From Vombatus ursinus (Eukaryota; Chordata; Mammalia; Diprotodontia; Vombatidae), in the NCBI RefSeq assembly GCF_900497805.2, contig NW_020944351.1:2040563-2104562 (forward strand): a stretch of 64,000 bases of DNA, given 5' to 3'. The notes beneath the pieces were generated by a model, which worked only from the letters and a program-made list of their open reading frames with translations, was not told where the DNA came from and searched no databases. The translations under genes were made by a program, and so were the position numbers. Of this stretch, positions 10,138 to 21,015 are shown piece after piece; position 1 is the stretch's first letter; each line of letters opens with the position of its first letter.

Positions 10138-10734
10138 TCCCAAGGGGGGTGGTTTAAATGCTGTTCTCCTGTAGGAGAACCCTCAGTAACCCTGAGGTGT
10201 TGAGTTGCTGGCATTTTCTCATTATCTGCCACCAGTGTTATTCACATTAATATCAGTCAATCAGACTTCAAGTAACTTTTAGAAAAGGGTATTTACTAAG
10301 GTGATATAGTAAGAACAATTGGTATAAAACATCTCCTCCCAAAATATCTGGAGAGTATACACAGTATACTGGATAAAAGTATACACAGGTTCATAGGAGT
10401 ATGAGTTCTAACTATAGAGAACATATATGTCCAAAACTCACAGCTTCTGGCTACTGGAAGTCCTTTCTTGAATCCATAACCAGAATTCTTCTTTGGTCCA
10501 AGGAGTCATGTTCCTTGAAGCTGCTTCCTCCTTTGGGTGGGTATCTTACTACACCAGTCTGTGTTGGTCCTCAGTGTCTCTTTCTGCTCTGGGTAAGATG
10601 TGTTGTCTCATTTTGGGCCAGTCTCTCTAATAATGTAGTCATTCGGGCTGAGAACAATCAAGGGGATAAAAGCACCTAGCTACCCTTTAAAAGTTCAGAC
10701 CACCAATCTTTGATGAGCTAATCCCAGGGTGCAG
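10138..10734. other. Unassigned sequence
   Basis: No gene or repeat could be assigned. Some wording ('ggtatttactaaggtgatat') is reminiscent of the LTRs at 36498-38257 but too little to call. Confidence 0.3.
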
Positions 10735-11040
10735 AAACACTGAGCAGATTTGGTTGCCAAAGCATCATTAGTGATCTTTGAAAGATTATGTAAAATGGGA
10801 GAGATACCAGAGGACTGAAGAAGGACAGATGTCCTGATTTTCATAAAAGGGAAGGGAATGAAGTCTACAAACTGTAGGCTAGTGACTTTGGCTTGAATTC
10901 CTGACAGAATTATAGACTGTGTTATTAACAAGATGGTAAGTAAACATCTAAAAAAAGAAATGGTCACATAAAGCCAATATGACTTCATTAACAAGAAGTT
11001 AATTTTATTTTTCTTTTTGACAGGATCACTAACCTGGTTA
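10735..11040 (+). mobile_element. L3/CR1 LINE internal fragment
   Basis: 'gataccagaggactgaagaa', 'ttttcataaaagggaaggg' and 'gacagaattatagactgtgt' track the CR1/L3 RT-domain consensus (ExPxxWRxAxVxPxFKKG...). Ends at a TA/CA-rich microsatellite. Confidence 0.7.
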
Positions 11041-11047
11041 GAGGCAG

Positions 11048-11150
11048 CATACATACATACATATGAATATATACATACATAAAAATATATACATATACAT
11101 GTATATGCATGTACATATCTATGTGTACATATACACATCATATATACATA
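11048..11150. repeat. ACAT/TA-rich microsatellite
   Basis: Runs of acat and atat units. The minus strand open frame across it is an artefact of the repeat. Confidence 0.9.
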
Positions 11151-11164
11151 TTCTGTATTTGACT

Positions 11165-11422
11165 TTGTTGTTCAGTCTTTTCAGTTGTGTCTGACTCTTT
11201 GTGACACCATTTTGGGTTTTTTTTGGCAGAGATACTGGAATGGTTTACCATTTCCTTCTCCAGCTCATTTTACAGATGAGGAAACTGAGGCAAGCAGGGT
11301 GAAATGACTTGCCCAGGATCACCTAGCTAGGAAGTGTCTGAAGCCAAACTTGAACTCAGGAAGAGGAGTCTTCCTGACTCCAAGCCCTGTACTCTATCCA
11401 CTGCAGTGCCACCTAGCAGCCC
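11165..11422 (-). repeat. Marsupial tRNA-headed SINE (MAR1-type, long form)
   Basis: Antisense: tail 'ttgttgttcagtcttttcag' first, then 'ccatttccttctccagctca', core 'acagatgaggaaactgaggc', and the tRNA-like head 'gccacctagcagccc' at the right. Confidence 0.93.
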
Positions 11423-11439
11423 TGTGTAAATGGCACTTT

Positions 11440-11625
11440 AAAAAAAAATAGGTTCATGTTTTGTTAGAAAATATAAGACACAATTTATTTCTTTTTTTGG
11501 TAAACTTTAAAGATTTTTTATTAAGGACTTTGCAACTTGATTTGTCTTACTAAGATGCTGAATCTTGTGGCCAAGAGAAATTCAAATAAATATTCATTCA
11601 AAAAAAAAAGAAAAAAAAGAAATCA
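11440..11625 (+). other. Possible 3' end of an unidentified retrocopy
   Basis: Ends 'aaataaatattcattc' followed by an A-rich run (11599-11621), a poly(A)-signal/tail arrangement. I cannot identify the parent sequence and see no target duplication. Confidence 0.3.
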
Positions 11626-11795
11626 GACATAAGATAATCAAAGAGAATGACATGATGGTTGACTTGGAGAGTTCTAGGAAATAATAAGAATAAAACCCCT
11701 CACTATTTTTGTTCAGAGGCTTAAAAAAAATAAAAACAAAAATGTTTCCCTTAAACATTTCGAAACTACGAAGAGTTCTAGGACTCTCTGCCTTT

Positions 11796-13038
11796 TCAGT
11801 CAGATTCTTCTTTCTCCTTCATTATTGAAGTTGAAGAACCCTGGTATTACAGAGGAAGCACTTACAGACTAGGGGAAGGCTGAGGATGGAGCCTTCCCAA
11901 GACGTATGCTGGAGGGCATGTGCACAGACACTGGTGTAGAGAAATACAAGGAAATGTAGCCCACCCAATTGGAATCTACTTTCAACTGAAATGCCCTGGG
12001 AACAACTGTCAGCTTGAACTGAATGCTATATTTGTCACCCTTTTTCTTCAGAAATACCCTGACAAAATGTTCAGTCCAAATCAACTCCAGCTGAATGTTG
12101 TCTCCATCAAAGGGGACCCAGCATCAGCATGAGGTGGAGACTTCTCCCCCATCTGATGCTGACACACAGCCCCAACACAAAGCACATCCTCTTCCTTGAA
12201 CAGTCAGTGGGACAAGACAACAGCAAATTTGTAGTTGCCATTTTGAGAGTACCTCTGGGATCCAGCTGTGGCTTTTGGCACCATTGAGTTACAGAAAGCA
12301 TCATTGAATAAATTCAAGGAGGAAGATGACCCAAGCATTATTATTCCATACCTAGAGTGCTGTGATGAGTAGGGTGCTTTTTTCACTGTATGGGAGTACT
12401 ATTTAATGGTTTTATCTTGGAAAAGGGAACATGAAGTGAAGGATCTTGTCAGAACATCCAGTATCAATGGGTTATCAGGATTGCCAACCATCCCAGCACC
12501 TCAGAACAAGATGAGATTTAGGGATGTTCTTTCTTTGATGGTTGGGGTCTTAAGCAAGTCTTCAATATCTGCTACTAAGTATATTCTCTCCAAGGTCCAA
12601 GATGTAATAATTGTGATGACCAATGGCAGTGGTTTTTTCTTCATCAAACTCAATCCCACACCCATTTCTTTATTTCTGAAGCAAGTCACCAATGTCTGAG
12701 CTGTGCCAGGATGCTGCCACCTCCATTAATAAAGATGTTAATGGTCTCCGTGTTGAAATTACCCCCAAAATCTTCCACAAAAGGAGAGAAGATAAGATGA
12801 GCATACAGAAACTCACCACACTAAATAAAGGTTAGGCTGGAGTCATCAGTAGTCCTGAAGGTAAGGTCAAAGTCAAGGTCTTCTAGGCTCCATTAAAAAT
12901 AGTAAATTTATTTCTTGTAAACTGACAGGTTATTGTTCTCTAGCAGCAAGAGGCATGGTAGCCAGTGGCACTGGTGTGCATTGGGGCCCAGCAGTGACAG
13001 TAGGAGGAGATAAAGGCAAACATGGGACTGGCCTCCAT
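11796..13038 (-). pseudogene. DDOST: Processed pseudogene of DDOST (OST48)
   Basis: DDOST encodes the 48-kDa non-catalytic subunit of the oligosaccharyltransferase complex of the rough ER, a single-pass membrane protein of about 456 residues. Here the whole coding region reads on the minus strand without introns, so it is a retrocopy. Recognisable blocks from N to [16 protein letters not shown] and [71 protein letters not shown], and the terminal KEKEESD before the stop (family end KEKEKSD). The start codon lies at 13036-13038 and the stop at 11796-11798. The span of 1243 bp is shorter than the roughly 1370 expected, so segments are deleted, including most of the C-terminal membrane segment. 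Many stops and frameshifts make it non-functional. Poly(A) tail and target duplication were not found. Confidence 0.92.
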
Positions 13039-13059
13039 CTTGCACCACTAATAAGAGCC

Positions 13060-13920
13060 CTACTTAATCTGTTAATGAATTGAGACAATAGCTTTAGCAA
13101 AGTTGCAGATCACAAAATAAACTCATAAAAACTAACAGAATTTCTATATAATAACCAGGAGGCAATAGCATAAAGGGAGGGGGTCAAAATAACTACAAAA
13201 GACTTAAACTATTTGGAAGCCAATTTACTTAAATTACTTCAGTTACTTATGTGGATTAATTTACAAAATGATCCATAAAGAAACAAAGAATAACTTAAAT
13301 AGCTGGAGAAATATTCAGTGCCCATTGTTGGACTGTGCCAATATAATAACTGCTTTGTCTCTTGCTGGTTTCAGTTCAGTGTTGTGGAAATTAGAATTCT
13401 ACCAACATAATAATAATAACAATAGAAAACATTTACATGGCACGTTAAGGTTTACAAAGTGCTGTACAAACATTATCTCATTTGATCCTCTCAACATCTC
13501 TGTGATATAGATGCTGTTCTTATCTCCGTTTTACAGATGAGAAAACTGAGGCAAACAGAAGTTAAATGACTTGCCTAGTGTCACACAAATAGTGAGTGTC
13601 TGAGGCAGGATTTAAACTCAAGTTTTCCTGACTCCAATTCCAGTGCTGTCTCTGCTATCCTACTTAGCTGTCTCTGCCTTACATCATGTTCCCCAATAAA
13701 TAACAATGGATACATGAACTGAGTAGTAAAGATCACACCATAAAGAATTAGATGAGAAGGAAATCATAAACCTTTCACAGCTATGGGGAGGGGTTGAATT
13801 CTTAACCAAGAAAAAAGAGATAGAGGTGATTACAAAAGATGCAGTAGACTATTTTGCTTATATGAAATAGAAAAGTGTTTGTGTAAACAAAATTAGTGCC
13901 AAGGACTTTTAACGATGAGA
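13060..13920 (+). mobile_element. L1 ORF2 fragment, first of two adjacent copies
   Basis: 'caatagctttagcaaagttg cagatc' and later 'cctttcacagctatgggga' and 'gacaatttt'-type blocks match L1 ORF2 between the RT domain and the C-terminus. A SINE splits it at 13407-13672. The same L1 segment occurs again at 14100-14880, so this is a separate insertion from the next copy. Confidence 0.75.
13407..13672 (-). repeat. Marsupial/MIR-related SINE, antisense, inside L1
   Basis: 'catttacatggcacgttaag', 'attatctcatttgatcctct', 'ttttacagatgagaaaactg', 'gacttgcctagtgtcacaca', head 'cctacttagctgtc'. Nearly full length. Confidence 0.88.
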
Positions 13921-13999
13921 TCTTTTTTTTTTCCATGTCCTCACAATTATTTGAACAATACTATGAATACTATATAGAGCATTAAGAAAAGAAAAAGAA

Positions 14000-16165
14000 A
14001 TTAAGGGAATAAACATAGGCAAAGAGGAAATAAAGCGATCACTTCTTGCATATGATATGGTCTATTTACAAAACTCTAGACATTCAACTAAAATTAATTG
14101 AAAAAATAACTTCAGCAAAGTAGCAGAGTATAAAACCAACACAGAAATCACGAATCTTTCTATATATTACTAACAAACCCCAGAACGATGAAATAGAAAG
14201 AAATTCTATTTAGAACAATGACAGAATGTACAAAGTATCTTGGGACCCACATACTAAGATACATGCTAGCATTTATGTGAACACAAATACAAAACAAAAA
14301 GACAAAAACAAAACAAAAAAAAGCTCTGAGAGGTATTTATTCTTCATAGTTGGGCTGTCCCAATATGATAAAAAATTATTATACTGCCTAAATTATTTTT
14401 TTACTCAGTTCCTTGCCAATCACATTGCCAATAGTTTACTTTATAGAGCTAGAAAAAAAGAACACAGTTCATCTGGTGGAACAAAATAACAAGAGGAGGG
14501 ACAGATGACGAATGCGTGCTCCAGAAGCAAATGAACCTAGTAGCCTAGTTTCCTATAAACCCCAAAACCCTAATTCCTAGAGTAAAGACTCACTATTTTG
14601 GGGGGAAATATTTCTAGTAACACTTGAAAGCATTTGGGCAGAAATTAGTTTTAGACCAATACCTTACATTGTATACAATAATAAGCTGCAAATAGTTTCA
14701 AAACATAGATATAAAAGGTTACAAATCACAAATAAAATAGAGGAGAATGGAAGGAGACCCCTTTCACAACAATAGATAGGGTGAGGCTTCTTGGCCAACC
14801 AAGTAGTTGAGAGGATCACAGGAGATAAAATGGAGAATTTTGATTACATAGAATTGAAAAGCTTTTGCAGAAACAAAATCTATACAGCCAAAATCAGAAG
14901 GGAAACAGTTAACTAGGAAAGAAATATTTGTTCAAGTTTCTCTGATAAAGGTCTGATATCTAAGATATATAGAAACTGATTCAGACCTATTAAAAAATAT
15001 TCTCCAATAGAGAATACTATTGGTCAAAATACATGAACAGGAAGTTTTTAAAGAAGGAAATCCAAGCTATCAACAGCCACTTGAAAATGTCCTTGAAATC
15101 ACTAATAATAAGAGGGATATTAAAACAACTATGAGGTTCCATCTAACACCCACCAGATTTGAAAAGATGACAAAAAAAACAGAAAATGATTATTGTTAGA
15201 GAGGATGTGGGAGTATAGGCTCACTAATATGCAGTTGGCGGAGTTGTGAATTGGTGTAGCTATTCTGGAAAACAATTTGGAATTATACCCAAACAGTTAT
15301 TAAACTGTGCATACCCTTTGACCCAGCAATAACTTTATTAGGCATATACCCCAAAAGGATGAAAGAAAGAAGGGAAAAAACCCATGATACAAAAATATCA
15401 ATTGATCAGTAAACATTTGTTGATTGCCTACTATGTGCCAGGCACTGTACTAAGTGCTGGAATATCCATAGTAACACTTTTTGTTGCAACAAAGAATGGG
15501 AAACTAAGGGAGTACCTATCAATTGTGGAATGGCTGCACAAATTATGGTATACGATTGTAATGAAATGTTACTGTGCCACAAGAAATGCCAAAAGGGCAG
15601 ATTTAGAGAAGCCTGCAAAGACTTGTATAAAGTGAGGTAGAGTAAAATGAGCAAAACCAGGAAAAAAAAATTATGCAATGACTACAACATTGTAAAGAAA
15701 AGTAACTGATCACAGTGACCAACCACAACCCTAGAAGACTGAGGATGAATCATACATACTTCCCGATTCTTGTCAGAGACATGATGAACTAGAGGTGCAG
15801 AATGAGACATAGGTTTTTGGAAACGTCCAATATATGGATCTGTTTGTGTGACTCTGATAACGTTTCAAAGAAGGATTTTAAAAAATTTAATAGGAGAGGG
15901 AGGGGAAGGAAGGAAGAAAGGAAGGAAGAAGCATTTTTTAAAATGAACAGAAAAGAGCAGAAGGAGGTTTAGAGGGAACACAGACAAGTGAGACAGCTTT
16001 TAGAAGTAATGTGTTGAATTTAATACATACTTAAAAACAAAAGCAAGCTGTATGTAATGAGAATCAGGGTTTCATTTACAGTGCTTTTTCTGTTCTTCTT
16101 TGCATATGGAAATGTTTATTTTTGTTGGTGCTTGGCAAGTTCAGAATAACAAAAATTTATAACAA
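14000..16165 (+). mobile_element. L1 3' half (ORF2 end plus 3' UTR), best L1 in window
   Basis: Collinear with L1 ORF2 from the post-RT region to the C-terminus: 'cttcagcaaagtagcagagt', 'gagaattttgattacataga', 'ttgaaaagatgaca', 'cataccctttgacccagcaa' and 'caattgtggaatggctgcac' (C-terminal region). It then runs into 3' UTR and ends near a (CAA)n-like stretch at 16155-16175. The 5' part is missing. A short L2/MIR-type tail interrupts it at 15405-15468. Stops are frequent. Confidence 0.88.
15405..15468 (-). repeat. L2/MIR-type tail inserted in L1
   Basis: 'aacatttgttgattgcctac' followed by 'tatgtgccaggcactgtact' sits between L1 ORF2 blocks that are otherwise contiguous. Confidence 0.8.
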
Positions 16166-16175
16166 CAACAACAAT

Positions 16176-16714
16176 GGTCTCAGAGAATAGATAATGAAAC
16201 TTGCCTCCCTCCTCTCAGCAGAGAAGCAGACTCCTAGGGCAAAATGTTGCATATGTTGTGAGACACAGGTACTGTCTGGGTTTTTTTCCTTTGATACAAG
16301 GGAAGGCTCAGTCTGGAGGGTGTCAGGCAGAAGTGGGAACTTTTTAGAATTGGCTATGATGTAAAAATAAAAAGTATCAATAAGTCTAATTTTTTTTTAA
16401 TAAAAACATACTTTTTAAAGAGTTTCTTAAAAAGAATGAACAGGTTTATTAACAGGTCAAGGAAATAGAACTCATATCAGAACCTCTATAAAATAATAAT
16501 AGCTACTACTATCAGTCGTCCTTCATGTGGAAACAGACACTGCCCCCCTTCACCTTTTAGAAATATCAAGAAAGTATTTTAAAATGATGTAGTCTAAAGT
16601 CTTTGGACTAATATGAAAAAGAAACACTTGTCAATCTTTCTCTAAGTGTCACTTCTGGAACAACTTCCTGCTCCCCCATTTTTGCCAGCCCGGGAAAGGT
16701 ACCTCCCTTTAAGT
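16176..16714. other. Unassigned sequence
   Basis: No feature recognised. Confidence 0.35.
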
Positions 16715-16836
16715 CAGGGGTGGGGAACCTGCGGCCTCAAGGTCACAGGAAGGATTTGTTCTGTGAAATTTGGACTCAGTCAAAGGGCTGCACTTGAGGA
16801 CCTAGAGGACCACATGTCCTCATGGAGGCAGCTAGA
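16715..16836. mobile_element. hAT-type palindromic element, deleted copy
   Basis: Starts CAGGGGTGGGGAACCTGCGG and carries 'ggatttgttctgtgaaattt' and 'ggactcagtcaaagggctgc', as in the copy at 25585-25770. Part of one arm is missing and the right end is decayed. Confidence 0.75.
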
Positions 16837-16839
16837 CCA

Positions 16840-17440
16840 GAGCTGAGTGAGCCACTGAAGAGTAACTATCTCCTTCCCCATGCCTCCAAAAAAACCCAAA
16901 AAAACAAATTAGGGTAATGATCCACAAAAGAAAAGCAAAAAATCAGATTCCTTGAGTAAATGGAATTTGGGATGATATTGATCAACTGGAAAGTAGAATT
17001 CTTAAAGGGAGTGGTCAAAGAGGGCCTGGATGGTCTCAGGGAAATGATTCTACAAGGATGAACTGAAAGTTAAGTGATCATTGCTCTGTTTAATGAAGCA
17101 AACTGTTAACTGCACTGTTCCCTTAACTTTGGGCCCTTGTTCAGTCTTGACAGTGAAATATCCCTTGTTGAAGAATCCTATAAAGCAAGACTTAATGACA
17201 TGGAGGAGAGATATCTGAGGGTGTGAGGGAATTCTATCATTGTGGACATTTCTCCATCTAAACTGAAAGTCACTTTGATTAGAGTAATAATAAATCAGTT
17301 TTTCAAAGTTTCTCTCAGGCTTGTACCTACCACACAGAGTATAGATTTTGACACCCAGATGTTGTCGCCATGCATTCCCACCACTTTTCTATTACTTTAT
17401 TCATTGTCACGCGGGGTTAGAGGTTAATGCTATTATTGTT
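16840..17440. other. Unassigned sequence
   Basis: No feature recognised. Confidence 0.35.
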
Positions 17441-17711
17441 CAGTTGAGGTGGTACAGAGGATAGAGCGCTGAGCTTGGAATCAGGAAGACACATCTGTGT
17501 GTTCAAATCTGGCCTTAGACACTTACTAGTGTCTAAGACACACTAGCTGTGTGACCCTGGGTAAGTCACTTGACCCTGTTTGCCTTAGTTTCCTCATCTG
17601 TAAAATGAGCTGGTAAAGGAAATGGCAAATCAGTCCAGTATCTTTGCCAAGAAGACCCCAAATGGGGTCACCAAGAGTCAGACACCACTGAACAACAACA
17701 ACAACAACAAC
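17441..17711 (+). repeat. Marsupial tRNA-headed SINE (MAR1-type, long form)
   Basis: Head 'gaggtggtacagaggataga', B-box region 'gttcaaatctgg', core 'gtgtgaccctgggtaagtca', long-form tail and a (CAA)n terminus at 17692-17711. A short local duplication (acactagtgtctaagac-like) lies inside. Confidence 0.93.
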
Positions 17712-17779
17712 ATTCGTTGTAGTGACCGTTAGAGTCTAATGCTGTTCTCCTGCCATGTCCTGGTTCTTCCTATTCTAAA

Positions 17780-17862
17780 ATAATGAAAAGAGTACCTGAT
17801 TTGTCACCTTCAGAAGACATACATTCTAATCCTGATTCTGGTACTTGACTATTTAACCTAAA
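17780..17862 (+). repeat. MIR fragment (5' part)
   Basis: 'aagagtacctgatttgtcac' and 'attctaatcctgattctggt' resemble the MIR 5' half. Its 3' half appears at 18015-18135 across an inserted L2 tail. Confidence 0.5.
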
Positions 17863-18005
17863 AATACAATGCAGTACAATAGGCTTTTATTATTTGCCTA
17901 CAATGTGCCAGGAATCTGGGGATACAAATCAGAAAAATGTAGTCCCTGCCCTCAAGGAGTTTACAATCGAATGGAGGAAGACTGTGCACAAAAGGAAACT
18001 GAAAA
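17863..18005 (-). repeat. L2-type 3' tail, antisense
   Basis: 'ataggcttttattatttgcc', 'tacaatgtgccaggaatctg', 'agtccctgccctcaaggagt ttac' are the reverse complement of an L2 3' terminus. Confidence 0.8.
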
Positions 18006-18014
18006 GGGAAATGG

Positions 18015-18135
18015 GAAGAGGGTACCTGCCCTCCTCTCTCCCGGCCTCAGTTCCCCTCCTAAGTAAAATGAAGCATTTGGACTGGGTGATGGATAAGGCC
18101 CCTTCCAGCCTTGCTGGATGCTAGCATTCTGTGTC
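18015..18135 (+). repeat. MIR fragment (3' part)
   Basis: 'cctcagttcccctcctaagt', 'aaaatgaagcatttggactg', 'gccccttccagccttgct' fit the MIR core and 3' end. Confidence 0.65.
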
Positions 18136-18504
18136 TGCTGTCATAAAATGGACCCCTCAAAGACAGGGATTTCATGCAGACTCTGGTTCCCCCTAGACTC
18201 TTGTGGTTTGAATTAATGAGGTTTCCCTGAGTTCTGCTCGAAGGAATTGCTTCGTGTCTAATTAGTATTTCAGCTGTTTGCAAAGAATGATTTTTTTTCT
18301 CAGACTGAGAGTCATGTTTTATCAAATTGTCTGAAACTATGAACTCCCCAAAGTTTGAGCAATTCCTCCAGCTAGCAAGATGCTTTAAGATGAAGATCAC
18401 TCGCCTCACATCTACTGGCTCCAGAGATGGCATGGGGCAGGAAGGAGAAAGACAGCATTTTTAGAAGGCTGTGTGGACATTTTTCTTTGGTCCATTACTT
18501 CTTG
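18136..18504. other. Unassigned sequence
   Basis: No feature recognised. A 124-codon minus strand frame overlaps MIR sequence and lacks motifs. Confidence 0.35.
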
Positions 18505-18735
18505 ACAGTGGGTATAAAAGTGTACTGGGCCTGGAGTCAGGCAAGATCAGAGTTCTAACCTCTGAAGCTTAATAGTTGTATGATCATGGGGACCTCTCAG
18601 TGTTAGTTTCCTCAAAATGGGGATAAAAATGTTGTCTACCTCCCAGGGTCATTGTGAAGGTCAAATGAGCTAAATATATACAGAGAGCTTTGCAAAACCT
18701 TAAAATGCTACAGAAATATTAATTATTGTTATTGT
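18505..18735 (+). repeat. MIR-type SINE
   Basis: 'tactgggcctggagtcaggc', 'tcaaaatggggataaaaatg', 'gggtcattgtgaaggtcaaa', then 'gctttgcaaaaccttaaaat'. Confidence 0.8.
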
Positions 18736-18737
18736 TG

Positions 18738-18946
18738 AGAAGCATCTTGGTATGATGGATAGAGAGCTGGGCTGAGAGTCAGGAAGCTTAAGTCTGGCCT
18801 CTAAGGACTGACGACTACATCCCAGCTTGGTGATCTGGGCAAGCCACTCAACTTCTTAGTAGCCAGGGCAACCCTTTACGACTCGAAGTTACAGAGAACA
18901 TCCAGATCTGCAATGGGAGAGGCAGTTTGGCCACTGGGAGTTTCTT
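18738..18946 (+). repeat. Marsupial SINE, host of the next insertion
   Basis: 'atggatagagagctgggctg', 'agagtcaggaagcttaagtc' show a tRNA-like head. The distal part is diverged. Ends at the duplication used by the SINE at 18947-19196. Confidence 0.65.
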
Positions 18947-19196
18947 TGTTGTTGTTGAGTCGTTTCAGTCGTGTCTAACTCTTCATGACCCCATTTGGGG
19001 TTTTCGTGGCAAAGATACTGGACTGGTTTTTCATTTCCTTCTCCAGATCATTTTACAAATGAGGAAACTGAGGCAAACAGGATGAAGTGACTTGACCAGG
19101 GTCACACAGTTAGTGTCTGAGGCTGGATTTGAACTCATGTGGATGAGTATTCCTGATTCCAAGGCCAGTCCTCTATCTACCATGCCACCTAGCTGC
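18947..19196 (-). repeat. Marsupial tRNA-headed SINE (MAR1-type) with 13-bp duplication
   Basis: Antisense complete copy: tail 'tgttgttgttgagtcgtttc' to head 'catgccacctagctgc'. Flanked by ctgggagtttctt at 18934-18946 and again at 19197-19209, a perfect 13-bp target duplication. Confidence 0.96.
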
Positions 19197-19222
19197 CTGG
19201 GAGTTTCTTAGGTCCTGTTAAA

Positions 19223-19290
19223 ATATATGTGTGTGTGTGTACTCTAAATATACATATACATATATATGTTTATATGTATATGTGCATATT
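19223..19290. repeat. TG/TA-rich microsatellite
   Basis: (TG)n followed by imperfect (TA/TG) units. Confidence 0.9.
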
Positions 19291-19365
19291 ATTAATACTA
19301 TCATTAATTGAAATTGCTATTGTCCTTGAAAGCCTACCTTTCCAAACTGCCTTTACTATTTTAAA

Positions 19366-19742
19366 TTTATTTTATTTTTCAATTAACAAGCATTTATTTT
19401 CTCTTCCACCAACCTCCCCAACACTGAAAAAGAAAAACAAAACCTTTATAACAAATAGGCATAGTTTATATTTGTCTCAAAGGTTTTATTTTTCCTTCCT
19501 CAATGGGTTGGGGGAAGAGGGAAGGAGAGAACATAAATGATTGTTAATTGAAAAAGTAAAATTTAATTTTAAAAAGCAAATATGTATATTCAAGCAAAAC
19601 TAATTCCTACATTGACTGTGTCCAAGTTTGGGACACCCTGTATATGTCTCCTCCTGCACCCTGAGTCCCTCACCTCTCACTGGAAGGTGATTTCATCATT
19701 GGTCCCCTGGAATTGTGGTTGGATATTGCATTGATCAGAGGG
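19366..19742 (-). mobile_element. L1 3' end, antisense
   Basis: 'attaacaagcatttattttc', 'aaatatgtatattcaagca', 'ccctggaattgtggttgg' and 'attgcattgatcagag' match the antisense L1 3' ends at 22036, 56228 and 62640. Confidence 0.75.
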
Positions 19743-19945
19743 CTCAATAGAGTGGAATGAGTCTTGCACTTGGGGCCAAGAAACCTAAGTTTGAATCTTG
19801 GCTGTGCAATTACCAGCTGCATGACCCTGGGCCGGGAGCTTCCTCTTCCTGAGCCTCAAGTGGATATGATAATCTTTGCCCTGCCCCCTAACAGGATTGT
19901 TGTGAGAAAAGCACTCTGAGGACCTTAAAGTGTTCAGGACTTGAC
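19743..19945 (+). repeat. MIR SINE
   Basis: 'gggccaagaaacctaagttt', 'gcatgaccctgggccg', 'gattgttgtgagaaaagcac'. Confidence 0.8.
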
Positions 19946-20438
19946 AGCCCATGTTATCTTCTCCCCTTCCTGTGCCAAAGGGATCATTGCACAGTCCTGA
20001 GGCTGGTTGTTGGCTTTATAATTGGCCGCTGGAGGTAGCATGAGAAATTGCTCATGTCAGCCCTCTTCTGATCCTGTGAAATGCCAGAATTCCATAGGAC
20101 ATGCTTTGGAAAATGTTGACATATAGGCTATCTTGGCCAAAAAAGAATAAGATCTCTTCTGAGATGTGGTGAGAGGAACAGGAATCTTAGCAACCCCAGG
20201 TAATCATTAACCTGCACTTGTATTCTTGACCTGAAACACTGAAGGGACCAGGGAACGGTATCAAGTGAGTTTGGGTGATTTTTTAATTACTCAAGAATAT
20301 GAATTTAATCATATAAAGTGACTTCGCCCGAGGATAGCTATGCCCTCTATGTGTACCATTTGGGAAGTATTCATTTTCCCGTCACTTGTCTTCTCCATAG
20401 TTGACTTCTTTCTTGAGCTCTCTGTTCTCCCTCTCCTT
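19946..20438. other. Unassigned sequence
   Basis: No feature recognised. Confidence 0.35.
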
Positions 20439-20548
20439 TTCTCCCCCCTCTCTTTTTCCTCCCTTTTTTCCCTCTTCCCTCATTTTCCTCTCTCTTTCTC
20501 CTTCTCCCTGTCCCCCCCACCCCCAACTCTCTCTCTCACTCTCTCTCA
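20439..20548. repeat. CT-rich low-complexity tract
   Basis: Pyrimidine-rich stretch with short (CT)n runs. The frames across it encode only Ser/Leu/Pro/Phe and are artefacts. Confidence 0.9.
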
Positions 20549-20754
20549 GATTCACAGTTTACAAGAACATACCCACCCTTCATTCTTGGGAATGGTCGAT
20601 GATATCCGAAGTTTGAGTTGCCATGAAACTCCTGGCCATGACAAATGATTAAAAATAATAACCCTGACTGAAAGCAGTGCAAGCCAGTAGGAAGATGCTG
20701 GGTTGCCTTAGAGGATGGTGGGTTCTATCATTGGAAGACTCCAAGAAAATACTT

Positions 20755-21015
20755 GTATGCATGTTGGGAATGCTGTAACACATAGAAAACTGGCCTTGGA
20801 GTCAGGATGGGCCAGGCTCAAGTCTTACTTCAAATTTACTAGTTATGTGACCCTGGGCAAGTCACTTAGACTGTCTGCCTCAATTTTGTCATCTGTAAGA
20901 TGGGAGTAATAATAGCTACCTCACTGGTCACTGAGGCTTGAGAATGCAATGCATGTAAAGATCATTGCAAACCTTCAATCTCTCTATAAAGTCAGCTATT
21001 ATTATTAATGGGGAT
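20755..21015 (+). repeat. MIR-type SINE
   Basis: 'actggccttggagtcaggat', 'gtgaccctgggcaagtcact', 'tgtcatctgtaagatgggag', 'aaagtcagctattattatt'. Confidence 0.88.

Noticed and set aside
10695-11141. 148-codon minus strand frame
   Set aside because: It runs through an acat/tata microsatellite and an L3/CR1 fragment in antisense.
12501-12692. Separate small genes on either strand at 11.9-12.7 kb
   Set aside because: All are fragments or antisense shadows of the DDOST pseudogene.
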